Shown here: positions 28,175-41,459 of the stretch, one piece after another
Numbering within the stretch: the stretch's first letter is position 1
How the letters are laid out: each line of letters starts with the position of its first letter
Made by a program: the position numbers and the translations under genes
Notes under the pieces: model-generated
What the model was told of the DNA's origin: nothing
Database searches by the model: none
The model's input: the letters and a program-made list of their open reading frames with translations, nothing else
Assembly: GCA_034509925.1 (NCBI GenBank)
Contig: CM067537.1
Location: forward strand, 5,881,001-5,945,000
Direction of reading: 5' to 3'
Source of the DNA: Hirudinaria manillensis
Taxonomy: Eukaryota; Annelida; Clitellata; Hirudinida; Hirudinidae
Length of the DNA stretch: 64,000 nt

Positions 28175-31100
28175 TACAATGTGAGGGGAAGAGTTGAATT
28201 TTGAGAGTTCAAAGGTGGACTCGATGAGTTTGAGTACAAGTTGTGAGGAGATGATGTTCTGAGGTGAAAGTGCTTCTTCTGGAGACAATGACTTTAAGCT
28301 GAACAACTGCACGGACCTGAAATGACAGCAATGAATTTGCATCTAACTTTTATTTTTTAATATTTATTTATTATTTTATTTATTTTTTATTTATTACAGT
28401 ATTAGGACCTTTGTCCCAAAAACTATGTATTAGAAAATTTGCATTGAAATTGTGTAGTAATACTTTCTATTGAAACTATGTATCAAAAAACTTTGTATTT
28501 AAGATTTTGTATTAAAGGTTTGTATTAAAACGTTATTTTTTCAAAAGTACATATTAAAAAAAACTTTGCAAAATTCACCAGGTGTCAGTGTCTGCCACGA
28601 TGTAGAGAGCTGCATCAGCAGGATCGTTTAAAATTTGACTCTGAAAGAAATATTTCGACATTGTTTTCATTACTTTGGTGCTCCAACGTTTTTGAGTTTT
28701 GCAATAAAAACAAAGACCTTCAAAGATGTTTTGAGATCCTGATGGAGTGCAGGATAAGGGGAGGAGAGGAACGATCTGTCTGAGGTTCCGTGGAGGACGA
28801 ACTCTGGGCTGAAACTTTTGCAGAATCCTCCGAGCATGGACCTGCCGAGGTTCGAATCTTCGAGCAGCAACCTCCTCTCGACGACTTTGACGTCCGCGTC
28901 CTCCGACAGGGGCACCGTCGTGAGTTTCTTCATCGTCGAGTTCCTGTAGTGAAATGATTTTTGCAAAATGAGTTTATTTTTTTTTAAATAACAATAATAA
29001 TAATAATAACAACAACAACAATAATAATAATATTAACAATAATAATAATAATAATATTAGCACTGTTTTATTTCAAGCAGGTTTTGCTTTATATTTCGAA
29101 TTTGTTTCCATATCTTTCCTTATCTGTGAATTTAATTTTGAGGAATTTTCAAATCAAATAAACTCATAAACAGTCAAAAAAAATGAAACTCCGATCGAAA
29201 GAAACATCCAATGACCTTATCTTCGTGTCAGAAGCAAACGTTTCGGGTTCAGAAGGAACGTCGGTCGTGGAAGCCGCTCCGATGAGGTGCAACTTGAACA
29301 GCAGCTGGTCCTTGATGGGACCCTCGGGCAGGCAGTCGGGCTCGTTCACGTCGAGGGTGCAGGCCGAGAAATCCCCCTGGCGACCTTCGGGGTCCTGCCG
29401 ACTCGGCTCGGACTCCTGAGAGGAATCGACGCTTTGTTTTCCTGCAGAAGAATCGTCCTCGCAGATTTCCTGCATGATTTCATAAAGTTCTTCCTCGACA
29501 TCAAATTGAAGGAGGGGAAGAAATCCGTTCTGGACTTTGCATTCGTTCGTCAACTTGCAAGGCAGAGAAGTCCTCTGAACCTGCGATTCTTCTTTTCGCA
29601 CGCTCAGAACTTCATCTTTGACTTCACAGATCCGACGACTTTTAGAATCACGACCGTCGAACTTCGAAGCGGCCTCCTTCGGCACAGGGAGAATCGACTG
29701 GAAATCTTCATCGTTCCTGACTAGTTTAACGTCGTCTCCGTCGAAGGGATTGCCGGGAGACTCGCCGCACGTCGAACTTTGCCGGTCTTGCCGAGAATCG
29801 CTGAGGACCGAGCCGTCGTCGTCATCACGTCGCGAGCAGAATTTGCTCGACTTTGTAAATCTATCGTTGGATGTCGGTCGAACGACGTTTTCAAATCTTT
29901 TGAGTTTATCCTTCGACGACCGACTGGCATCGACTTCGCTCTCGGAAAATCCCGAATCTTTCGAGAAGTTGCTCTCCGTTGCAAACGATGAGAGAGTGGA
30001 ATCCTCGGGCAGGGTGGCAGCTCCGCCGTTGTCCTCCTCCTCCTCAGGTTGCGAAGATTCCATCAAGTCGTTGCAACGAAGGAAGTAACTTAGAATGAAA
30101 AGAAACTTTTTGACTAGATCGACTCTCTTCCCTACCACGACGGTCTTCGAAATGCAACGTGGAAAGCCCACGGCTCCAAAGAGGTCGCTAAAAGAAAAAT
30201 GGCGGATCAATTGAAGCTCTAATAAAAAAGATTTGAGCACAAAAAAGAGGAAGTAATGAATACATTTCCAAATGATTATTAAACTAAATTAATAATAATT
30301 TTAGCTTTAATTATTCCTTAATTATTGTTATTATTATTATTAAATTATTCTTTCGATAATCATTTTCTTGATAAGTTTGAAACTTGCCGTAGTTGGGAGA
30401 ATAAGGGACTCCTAGAAGATTGATTTCCTGATGAATTCATCTGTTAAATAATAAATTAATACTTTTACTCTGTAATAAATATAATTAAAATCTTAAATAT
30501 ATAAATCTATATATCTTAAATATATTAAAGTAATAAACATAATTAATATCTTATTCAGTTTTAAAATTAATTAATATCTTATTCAGAATCACGTGCCATT
30601 GTGTTTCTTGTCACACCACAATTTCATTCATACAAATGAGAACAACCACAATAACAACAACAATAGTAATAATAACAACAGCAACAACAACAATAGCAAC
30701 ACTAAGATGGTGTTGCATTTGGCCAGGATTTCAAAGGCTTGGAAGTCACAATAAAACAGTAAAACATGTAAATGTGTAAATTTGCAATTGAATTAATAAT
30801 TATAACAAGTTTATAAGTAAGAATTGCCTATTATAAATAAATTGGAAAATAAATAATGGATTTAATTTAAATGTGGATTTTAAATTGTTAAATAATAATT
30901 AAAATTCATTATTAAAACACAATATCTTTGAAAATTTTCAAATGTTTTTATAAAAAGACGTACTTCAAGCTTATCGGTCTCTGATAATGAAGTGACCCAG
31001 GAAAGGTGATGTGTCAACACTGCAGTCAATAAACTGCCCAGAAAACTGTAAAACATTTCAACAATAAACTTGAAATATAATTAAAATATAATTAAATAAA

Positions 31101-34074
31101 TATAATTAAAACGATCATGACACGATAATCTCTACAAAGTAGCATTAAAACATTTAAACCATCCGCACTCCCTGTGCTTTGAACATCCATCCGTCCACCC
31201 ACCCGTCCATCCATCAATCCATCCACCCATCCATCCACCCACCCATCCATCCATTCACCCACCCATCCATCCATAATTTTTTAAATTCATAATTTGTTTT
31301 ACGTTCACCTAATGTTTACAGAACAAAAAGTACATTTTATGATCAATATTGTTTGAGGATTTAACGGTTGAAAAACATCCATTTCAGTTGTTATATTCAG
31401 TTTTATTCAATTTATTCAAATTAATATTTGTTGTAATTTTAATTTATTTAAATTTTAATTAAATGTTAATAATGTTGTTCTTGTTTTAAAAGTTGCTATC
31501 GTCAACTCACAATTTCGTATTTCTCGTGTAGCACTTCTCTGACAGGAAAACAAACTCCTTCATGAACTCATGAGCTATCAGTGATGATGATGATGACGAC
31601 GACGGTGATGGTAATGATGATAATGATGATGGACTCGGAGAAGGAGAGAGGATGGGAGGAAGAGAGAGAGATAACCAAACGGGGTTTTGAATTCTCGGGG
31701 AGGAGTAAAAATTCAGAAGACTTTGAATCACACCATCTGTTGACTGTTGATAAAAAAAAATTATAAATTTATGTTTATTAATGTTGTCATTGGATATTCA
31801 AATGTTTAAATTCTTTCAATTAACTTTTAATAATTTACGATCAACATTTAAAACTTGTTTACTTCTTGGAAGAAGCAATGAATGTGTTCAGGCCTGCACT
31901 TCTTGAATCTCTCCAAGAATTCTGGTTCTTGGAGGATGTCTTTGAGTTTCAGGATGAAGCTCTCGAGGATGTTGACGTGGGAGAAGAAAAATTTCCTCAT
32001 GAACCTTTCAAGTTAAAAACATTTGCTGGAAGGGAATTCGTAATCAGTACGTCACAACGACCTCATCCTAGTTAAGCACTTGACAATTAGTAATTAACAG
32101 ATCTTTGCACGTGATTCTCGTATTGTGCTTCTGCATTATAGAAACGTCGCTCGTGCCAAAATGTAATTAAACTCGGCAACTGATTAAGGTGACTGAAGTT
32201 CTTCTTAACGTACTCTGCTGAAAATTCGTTCTCGGGCGTTCGGAACAACAGCCCGATGCCCAGCTTTGCCGGTCTTTGATTCAGAGGTATTGACTTTTAA
32301 AAAACCAAAATAACAAATTAACAATTTAAACATAGAATTCTGCTTAACAAAGTCGATTCTACCTGCACGAGACAACTTTCTGTAACCTTGTGCCCCTGTA
32401 AACTCTGACGACCTTTTGCTACGTTGCTCGTAACGGCCAGTGAAGAGGTGAGGGCCGTCTCTGGAGTTTCAAACATTCGTTTGCATGAATCCAAGAGGTT
32501 ATAATTAATGATTCCAATGTTTTTGAATAATTTATTTTCACCTGAAGAATCATCATTTCTTGAGACCATCCATCTTGCAAAGGAAGCTTTGTATGAAGGC
32601 TCTGACCCAACATTTGATGCGTCTAATTTATAATTGTAGTATTAAGATAAGCATCGTAATAAGATCCAATTAAAACCATTTTCCACAAGAAATTGTTCTA
32701 ATCAGATTTGACTGACTGACAAACAATTAACTAAATCACATCATTATCAGGAAATTTCAATTTTTTTTTTAAACTCGTAATATAAATTCATGGCTCAGGG
32801 CAAATACCGAAAGCCAAGAGGTTACGTAGAGCAGGTAGGTGAAGATAATTTAAACATTTAGCAATGTTTTACCATCACAAAACAACAACAACAATTGCCA
32901 TCTTACCGTAGGACTTGTTAAGGTCATCTCTAAGTGGCACAGGAAGTGACATCGAGGATGCAAGAAGGTCATTTTGTGGAAGGTCATGGAAGCAGTACCA
33001 ATCAAACAAGCCACAGATCCTTTAATTTGCAATCAATCAGTCAATCAATCAATCAATCTGTCACTCAATCAACTGATTGATCAATAGAAGTTTAATTTTT
33101 TTAGCCAGATAATATAGAATTAATTAATAATTGTAATTTAAATCAACTGTTGTATGATACGATACAAGATCAGATGAAAAGCATAAGAACAAAAAATGTT
33201 TCAATCGGTTACCTTTGACAATCGCTTTCAGAATTTGATGAACTCGTAGGAACAAAAATTTTTGCGATAAGCAACTGAGGAGGATCCCTAAGTGATTGTG
33301 GAATTGATTAAGTTGTGATGTGCAAATTGATGTGCTAATAATTGCTATTAGTAATAATTTATAATTATTGGTCTCAGGATAACATAAGAGACCAAACTAG
33401 TAACAGTAAACAAGTGAAAAACAATACTTTAAAACATGGACTTTTATTGAAGAATTGACTTTCTTGACCATGACTTGGTTACCAAACATCAGTTCACCCA
33501 AAAGTTGCCTATCATTTTGGTCCTACATTATTAAGTAAGAAAATGTTAATAAACATTTGAAAATAAAGAACTTGTTAGCATTCAGTGCCACATTAACACA
33601 TTGAAATAAATCTCTGACTTATTTCAATCAAGTTGCATTCTCTTCTGAAACATTTAAAATGGATTTGCAGAAAAGGACGAGGCCTTCATGCATATAAATG
33701 CTTAAAAATAGTCCCCTGCAATTGCACTTAGATTTGTTTGGCCACATATTGCATGATGTAAATCTATTGCAAAACTTGACAAAAATGATAGAATAAGATT
33801 AGTTTACCTTTCCTTCACATCTATGGGAATCGTAAAGCAGCCTCCTTCCGAACCTATCATGATCCTTAAATATAACTAGTCTCAAGTCACTTTTCTCCAG
33901 CACAAAACGACCCTCGCTGTTTCTAATCAAAGTGAAGAAAAATTGTGGCAAACAAAAACTTTCTCGATTCAAGAAAAGAATTCACCTCGACGAAGATAAA
34001 TAAGATTTAAAGCTCGGACTGTTGCATTTGTTTGCAGAATGTTGACGTTTCAGTATCTTCTCAAAAAGTGTCAT
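27273..34074 (-). CDS. FNIP: folliculin-interacting protein (FNIP1/2 homolog), 982 aa
   Basis: Partner of folliculin in the lysosomal complex controlling Rag GTPase/mTORC1 and AMPK signalling; a DENN-family protein. Seventeen coding exons: 34074-33986, 33922-33808, 33522-33428, 33287-33213, 33019-32907, 32622-32363, 32293-32214, 32004-31863, 31743-31511, 31045-30964, 30440-30388, 30187-29216, 28943-28718, 28640-28579, 28316-28178, 27951-27836, 27369-27273. They total 983 codons in one frame. Diagnostic segments, in order, are [79 protein letters not shown] with [35 protein letters not shown] and the C-terminal [14 protein letters not shown]. The large exon at 30187-29216 encodes the Ser/Asp/Glu-rich variable region. 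Exon 30440-30388 ends at a GC donor. Human FNIP1 is about 1166 aa. Confidence 0.94.
28104..28174. repeat. (TAA)n microsatellite adjoining an FNIP donor site
   Basis: About 23 TAA units lie immediately next to the donor of exon 28316-28178 (the GT lies at 28176-28177 on the plus strand). Length variation here would change sequence very close to that splice site. Confidence 0.9.
31190..31272. repeat. (CCAT)n/(CCAC)n microsatellite in an FNIP intron
   Basis: Interspersed CCAT, CCAC and CCGT units occupy the intron between exons 31743-31511 and 31045-30964. The minus-strand open frame across it (Met-Asp-Gly-Trp-Val repeats) is an artefact. Confidence 0.88.
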
Positions 34075-34672
34075 GATTATAAAATATTAATTAAAAATAC
34101 ATTGTTTTATCTATGCGGAGTTAATGGTAATGACTTCGACATCTTTCGACGCTTTCCCATCCTCGGCCAACTAAATTTCACATGACAAACCTGAAGCCAG
34201 TGAGTGTTTTTATGACCAAGTCATGTGTTTACTTCTTGTGGCTAAAAATAATCCGGCCAATCACAGGTCTCTTTGCAAACTTCATTTGTAATTATTATTT
34301 TAACCTAACTATAATTCTGTTAAACAAGCACTTTGAATTCTGATATTTATAGCTTATTGAACTCGGGCATAAGACGTGCTGACGAAAAGACAACCTTCTA
34401 TTTCCTTTTAACATCACAACGCTTTATTATTCGTACATTGCAACTCATTTTCACAAGCTTCACAAAACCTTCAATCAATTAAATATGCAAAAAAAAAAAC
34501 AAGAACGGAATTATTAGCTATATTGAATGTTTTATTTCATTAAGAGGTATTCAACGTTTCACGAAGATTCAAGTTCGTTGCCTTAGCATGTTTCCTGGAA
34601 ATATTGAAAACGAAATCGTTTCAAAATGATTTATCATCAATTATAGCAACTAAACAATTTTTTAAAATCTCG
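34075..34672. other. spacer between FNIP start and RBPMS-like stop
   Basis: Contains the FNIP promoter side and the 3' untranslated region of the RBPMS-like gene. A minus-strand acceptor-like ATTTCCAG at 34596-34603 could begin a short non-coding or alternative terminal exon, since it would encode only Glu-Thr-Cys and a stop. No other gene is visible. Confidence 0.5.
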
Positions 34673-37600
34673 TTAAACCTTAGAACTGTCCCTGCTAGTC
34701 TCCAAACTGTATGGATGGTACCGCGCTCGTTCTTTGTTGACCTGGATCATTTGGGTTAACAGTTAAGAAAGACGATCGTTTAATTCAAACATTTCTACCT
34801 GATGTGACTCCAAAAATGAAGTTTGAACAGGATGTCCGTTCTTGATGTTGAGTTGAATTTGGCTGCATCCTGAAAAACTGAAGCGATAACTCTATCTACA
34901 CAATTTTTTTATTTCTTTAGTTAAGTTTATAATGTAGTCATTCAAATACGAACTACAACCGTTAGGTGAAACAGGTATTAATAATTAAATAGAATTAATA
35001 AATTAAATAATATATAATTAATAAATTAATAAAGAATAGCTTCTTTTAATATGTTTTTACAAATTTGATTGACCGACCTAGCAAACAGTTCCTTGATGTC
35101 ATGGTCTGAGCAGGTAGGATCCAGATTAGCTGCCAACAAAACAGTTGGACCCCCTATGGGTGGAGCAGTAGGGGTGCTGTTAATAAAGTGTGCATTCGAC
35201 ATGGAGTTACCGATCAGAGGACTGCCTGGTACTTGGGGGGTTCCTGGGGGAATAATGGCTGCAGTTTGGAAAACCTGTAAATTGATGTAATCTGTAAATT
35301 TAACACATAAACATTTAATATTCAGCCTAGATTTCTATCCATAACACTTTCTAATGTAATTATTTGCCAACGTGCCCCCAAAAACTATCCAATTATGGAT
35401 TTTATTGTGTAAATTTCGGCGATCAGAATAATTTGATAATATTTCGCTTTTGCGGTATTTATGACTGACGGGAATTTACATCGGTGCAATTCGAATTTTA
35501 ATTAACAGTCTTTGACGAATTTCCGACGTGCTTCGAATTATTTTTTAATTATCTTCTTTGCTTCTGTAAGGCAGAAACGATAGACGAATAACGTCCGTAC
35601 TTATGAATATTCATGAGCGTTGAATAATAAATCGCAAGACAACTTAATTAGTTATAACGATAAGTTAAACGGAAGGTTTTAAACCCACAGAAGCTGGCTG
35701 GAAGATAGTGGGGTGGAAAAATGGCGTCTGATGGCATGGGTCGAATAAGATGGCCTGATAGCCTGGAGCATGATTCCATCCTCCACCGACTGAATAAACA
35801 AACACAACAAATTATGATTAACATAAACTGAATAAACAAGCATAATAACTGAATAATATAAACTGAATAAAAAGTTAAAATTGCATTAGAGACGTTTTTA
35901 CGACAACTGGTTCATTAATACTTACAATATTATTATATTTGTAATAATAATACCTGATATTAATTAGTCGCTGAAGCGACGTAAAATCATGCCTAATGAC
36001 ATGACGTGACATGCGTCAAGAAGAGATTTAAACGTAAATATGTAAAACTTCAATCATAGGGCGCCTATGTTTTGGCACATGACTTTTAATCATTATAATG
36101 GCTCCAAATTGACCAATTGTCTTACAAGCACGTTAGGCGGGAATATTTAATAACTTTATTATTTAATTTAGACTTTAATAATTATAACATTTTAAATTAT
36201 TAACGATTTCTGCTGCATAATTTTGTTATAATTATTCTTTTTTTTTTATTATAAATAACAAGCACTTTGGGGAGATCGTAGCATACCCGAGAAGTTGCTT
36301 CCAAATGCCGAGAATGGGAGTTGAATTGCATTCTGCTGGGACGAGAACATGGAAGCGCCTCTAGGCCTCATAACCTTCGTGTTTGTTTTGGCAAATTCCA
36401 GTCTCAACGTCTGCGGGAGGTCAGGGTCGAATCTGGTCCCCTGAAAAAAAAGTTTTTGAAATGCGCTACATAAATTGAGACGGTGAGCTCTTAAGAGCAA
36501 AGGGTTAGCGCCAAATCTCGCGCATAAAAAAAATGAAAACAAAGTCCTTTGAAGAGCTTGAACGGCGCCATTTATAAATATTTATGAATCATTCGCATGA
36601 TTATCGTGATTTCAAGAAACACCCACTGAATTCAATTGTTTGTCAAGAAACGCAAAGGTGAAAGGTGACCTTCCAAGATGTCGATAAATCAGTCCTTGTG
36701 CTCTGATTAAAGGTTATTATTAAACTGTTTAACTTTAATTCGATTATTTATTCATTATTTATTTGTTAATTTGTAATTAATAAAATTTATCGTATTTGAT
36801 TTATAGTATTTGATAGATAAATCATTGGGGTTCATCTTCGGATGAAATGCAAATGTTGTGAGAATTTCCTGGTGAGTGTGTGAACACAATTCAATGTGTT
36901 TCAAGCAATAAATTTACCTCCATCACCTGATGTCATTTTGGTTTGTTCGAGTCTTGCAAAATAATTAAAAAAATAATTGTAAAATAATTAAAAAAATAAT
37001 TGTAAAAAATGGAGTAACAGTATTTACAAGTTAAAGAATGGCATGCAATGATTTGGCAATCAAACTCGTTATTTATAATTTAATAACATTTAAAATTATC
37101 AGATGAAGGACCTGAAAGTTCAAAATATGTTGAACGTTGCCATGGCAAAGAAACAATACTTGTTTCTTATTCTCACAATAAAAACCAAATATAAACAAAG
37201 GTTTAAAATAATAAATTATTAGATTTATTAAATGCTGGATTAATAGGTTCACAAAATGTAATTTTTTTGTTTTCCGTTATGGCTTCTAAACGTTTGCTGG
37301 AAACGAATTAATTAGTATTAATTAATAATTATCAATAACCAATTAATTAATAATAAATAAATAATATTAAAATTAATAATATAATATAATATTTAAATTA
37401 TTTCCACCTAATTTTCCAAGAATTCACGATACGAGTTTTTTTTTGAAGCGCCAAATTGCAATGAAGTAATTCAAGAAATATCAGAAGAAAGTGCAGAAGA
37501 TTTCAACAAACTTGCAATTCCCTCCTTGCATTCTCGGCATCCATTCTCGTTCGGAATGTCACGAAACCCACAGGCTGGTGAAAGTTAAAAATGACGAGCG

Positions 37601-37943
37601 TTTAATTAATATTAATTTGTGTTTAATTAATATTAATGAATAATTTTTCTAACGAATATTAATCAGATCAATTAAAACAATTTAAACATTTGTTAATCCA
37701 TTCATGACAGGCCAAATGACCCAATAACGAAGTGAACCAACGCAGTTGGGTGGCAGCATTTGCTTGTTAACCATTTTCAAAAGGGAAGCCTCGTAGCCCT
37801 GAAAACACATCAAGAAGAAATAAAAATTATTAAAATTAAGTTAAACATAATTGTATTTTGGATACTTGCTTTATTTTTAATGTTTTAATGTTGATAACAA
37901 ACTATTATGAGCCCTCGGCTACTATGAATGCTTAATTAAGCTC

Positions 37944-37991
<48 letters not shown>

Positions 37992-39082
37992 TTGATTGGA
38001 AAAGGAGATCAGCTGAGGAGTAAGGCTTTAATTTAAGCAGTTTTCATTTACTGATATGGCTTTTCCAAAGTCCATGTTTAAATATATTTTAAAATGTTGA
38101 ACGGCAGCAAAGTTTAAAAAAGATTACGGCTATTAAAATTGTTTTTAATATTTTCGTTATTTTACAAAGATATCCAACCAAAAATATGATCAATTTAGAA
38201 TAACAGTCGAATAATTATTGGCTAATCATCCAAATTTATCAGAGGCCTAAGAGGGAGAGTTTCATGGAATTTACAACAATTCGATGCTGGAGTGAATGAG
38301 ATGGAAAGGTTTTTCCAAGCAGTTTCAACTTCATTTTCTGGTCTTAGTTTAAATAGTCAGAAGTTTTACGTTGCGATACAAGCTACGTTTCAAGTCATGG
38401 ACCGGCGATGGCCAATGCTTTTCTTAAGATTTCTTCGTTTGGATTTCTGATTTTGTTTATTTATTTTGTTTGTTCAAAGCACTGATCGTTTTAAATTCAT
38501 TTTATTTAATTAATTTAATCAATTGTTTGGTGACATTACTTAACATGGAAAATCCTGGAAATTCTATAAAACCACCTCGAGCTTGATTATTGTAAATTGT
38601 AATAAATACAAATAATAAATTCTTATAGTTTGCGAACCTAATACTAGTCGTAATTTTATTGCAATAGAAACGAATATAATTTTAATTAATTTTAAAAAAA
38701 TTTAAGGAACATTTATGAACCTTAAAATGTCTGAAAAGAAGATTGAGTTCCCTGGGTTTACAATCCATTGGGAGTCCACTGATGAACAAAGTTCTCACCT
38801 TCAAGTACAATTATTGATTTTTACTATCAATTAACTAATTAATTTATAGTTTATTTTATTAAACACTCCTAAAATAATTAAGCAGAGATTTAATAAAATA
38901 GTAAAATAACCAATTATAATATATAATTATAAAAATAATATAATGTTAACGATAATAATAATAAGGTAAATTTATGATTTCACGGTCATAATTTACAATT
39001 ACAACGATGAATCGATTTAAATAAACTCCACCTCATCAGATTCCGAATTTTGGAAATCATTTGAAGTCTGTACATCGCTCAT
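34673..39082 (-). CDS. RBPMS/couch potato/MEC-8-like RNA-binding protein, 272 aa
   Basis: RNA-binding protein of the RBPMS family, which regulates splicing and mRNA stability. Nine coding exons: 39082-39032, 38798-38721, 37798-37772, 37574-37512, 36440-36287, 35789-35689, 35274-35078, 34877-34799, 34741-34673; phases match, 273 codons. RRM1 spans residues 18 to about 95: [18 protein letters not shown] (RNP2), [25 protein letters not shown] (RNP1 strand) and [21 protein letters not shown] Pro-rich linker follows. A second RRM-like segment begins at [20 protein letters not shown] and continues [11 protein letters not shown], like RRM2 of nematode MEC-8, but then diverges and stops. The 27-nt third exon is uncertain: four residues (VNKQ) that align with the family lie just past its only GT donor. 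Confidence 0.9.
37944..37991. repeat. (AAT)n microsatellite in an RBPMS-like intron
   Basis: Uninterrupted TAA/AAT units lie between the exons at 38798-38721 and 37798-37772. Confidence 0.9.
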
Positions 39083-40345
39083 TGTTTCAAGAATTTTAAA
39101 TTTTAAATTCTTGACGTTTATCTCAAACTTTTAATTACTATTTACCAAACAAATATAGAATATTTTATTTTATTTTTATTTTATTTTTTAATTACGATTT
39201 GGATGTTCGCTCGACTTAAAAATAAAGGTGGAAAGTTGTTTGGAACTCGTGGAGAAATGCTGTTCCATGGAACGAAGCTAATCGTCACCATGACGACCAA
39301 ACATCTTTGAAGTGATTGACCAATAGGAATGAACTTATTAATTAGTGCCGCCCACGTGACTTCATTAATAATTAACGAAGGCCTTATTGGCTTTCTGAAA
39401 ATCAGGCTTTTGAAGGTACCTAAGCGGCGCATTTTAGCGCAGACTTGATTTTCTGGGTTATTATTTTTGGAACGAATTTCATGAATTAATTTTTAATTAC
39501 AGAAATCTAAGACTATTAAACCCTCATCTATTGTGAGTATTATGATTTGCGAAAAAGAAATTCTTTGTACTCGTTTGGAAGTACTTAAAGTTCTAGTTGT
39601 AAAAGTCCCAGCACGAGAAACAGGTGGCCATGGAATTAATCAAGGTGGTGACACGCTCCGTCGGTCGGAAAACCTCTCCAGGTAGGACGAGTTGCGTGAG
39701 GATGAATTATAAACAGAGTATCGAACGTGTCTCGTTTAATTATTTATGCCACGGTCACGTGAACACCTACTTCCATATTTTCACGCATCGCTGAATTTCA
39801 CCGCGAATCACATGATTCAATATTTGCTTCTCAAACGCCTTGAGCTGTAATAAGTTAATTAAAGTTGATTGATGTTGATTGAAGTTGAATGAGGGCGTTC
39901 GGATGACATCAATTTGAGGCTAATCTGTTGAACGAGAGTCAATCAACCACTATTTAAACTTATAATTGTGTCAGTTCAAAGGTTGTTAATTGTTATACTG
40001 ATTTTGAGTTTTGCTAAACAATTACTGAAATTGGATTAAAATATGAAAGAAACAAGAAATAATTTCAAATAACAAATAACAACTTAAGATTCCTAAGATG
40101 TTGCAGAGAAATATTTTGTTTATTAATGTGTATTGCAATTGTGATATTATTTTCATTATTACTACCATCGTTAATTCATTATTATTATTGTTGTTATTAA
40201 TATTATTATTACAGATATTTAAATAATTTACTTTTGTTCACCAGATCTCAGCTTGCATGTTAGAGACATGCAAGACTACTTATCAAAATGGAAAGCAAGT
40301 CTCTTTGGTGGAAACGTAACCAAAATGTAACAGTGAAACTTAATA

Positions 40346-40394
<49 letters not shown>

Positions 40395-41459
40395 TAATAA
40401 TAACAATAATAATAATGATGATGATAATAACAATAATAATAATCATACTAATAACAATAATAATACTGATGATGATAATAACAGCTATAGCTTGTCAAAT
40501 AAATATATTTGCTATATTTTTACATTATAAGCCATCGTAATAATTATAATATTAATATTAATAATTAATATTATAATATTAATTATAATTATTATAAATA
40601 GTAATTGTTTTATTGTGGATTATTCGGGCAATTATTAAAAATCATGATCATAAAATGTAAGACCAGTTTTTTTAAATGGTAAAAATAATTTAAAGAGGTC
40701 AAAGGTCACCTCATGTGAACGATTTGTGTGCAAATAAGCATCTTGTGGCTGAGTAAATAAAATAATTATTTAAAATAAATTATATTTTAAAGATTTTATT
40801 TTCAATTAATAAATATTTTTTTTATCTTTTCTCGTTAAATTCCCACGAAAATTGAGGAATCAAATTCCGCGGTGTGAAATTTAAACCACGAATAATAAAA
40901 TAATAAAATAGTAAAAAATAAAAGAATATATGAGATTCTTAAAAAAATAATTAGAAATTATTTAAACCAAAAAATGAATAATTTAAAATATTTATTAATA
41001 AATATTTTAATTTAATTTAAATTTAAAAAAATAAAATAATAAACTTAGATTGTAAAGAACATTGGAAAGACTCAACTGGAAACAACTCAACAAAAGCAAC
41101 CCTGTTCCATCGCGGAGCACGAAGATTGAATAAAAAGGGGGACAATTGATACCTTCATCGGAGACTGCACGAGTCGATGATGACGACGACGACGATGATG
41201 ACGAAGACGACGACGACGACGAGGAGAATTTGGAATCGACGTTCTTGAACAGACTATAAATAAACAATTTAAGCCGATAATTCCACAAAAAAAAAACATA
41301 TTTAGAAACATTTGATGATAATTCGTTTTGGATTTTAAACAAACATTTTATTATTACTACTACTTTCGACAGTCCAACTTTGGAATTTAAGCGCATCTTT
41401 AAGAGCATCGGTTTGAGTACGTATTGAGGTCGATTGAAATATCCAGAAATAATCTAGAA
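39083..41459. other. 2.4 kb divergent spacer between RBPMS-like (-) and NFI (+)
   Basis: The two genes start back to back, so this region should carry both promoters. It contains a long (AAT/GAT)n tract (40343-40480) and a (GAC)n tract (41177-41221). No exon is recognised. The minus-strand frames at 39181-39432 and 41007-41408 have no family signal; the latter contains poly-Ser from the GAC repeat. Confidence 0.55.
40343..40480. repeat. compound (AAT)n/(GAT)n microsatellite
   Basis: AAT units are interrupted by AAC, GAT and ATC trinucleotides. They create a spurious poly-Asn/Asp frame at 40288-40530. The tract lies upstream of the NFI start. Confidence 0.9.

Noticed and set aside
29183-30088. 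Long plus-strand open frames opposite the large FNIP exon
   Set aside because: Antisense shadows; the minus frame has family homology at its start and matched phases at both ends.
31092-31274. Met-Asp-Gly-Trp-Val repeat ORF
   Set aside because: Product of the CCAT/CCAC microsatellite in an FNIP intron.
32101-32213. Continuation of FNIP exon 7 as an open frame to 32101
   Set aside because: Ending at AGA|GTACGT (32214) restores the phase of the next exon and the family alignment; the longer version has no in-phase donor.
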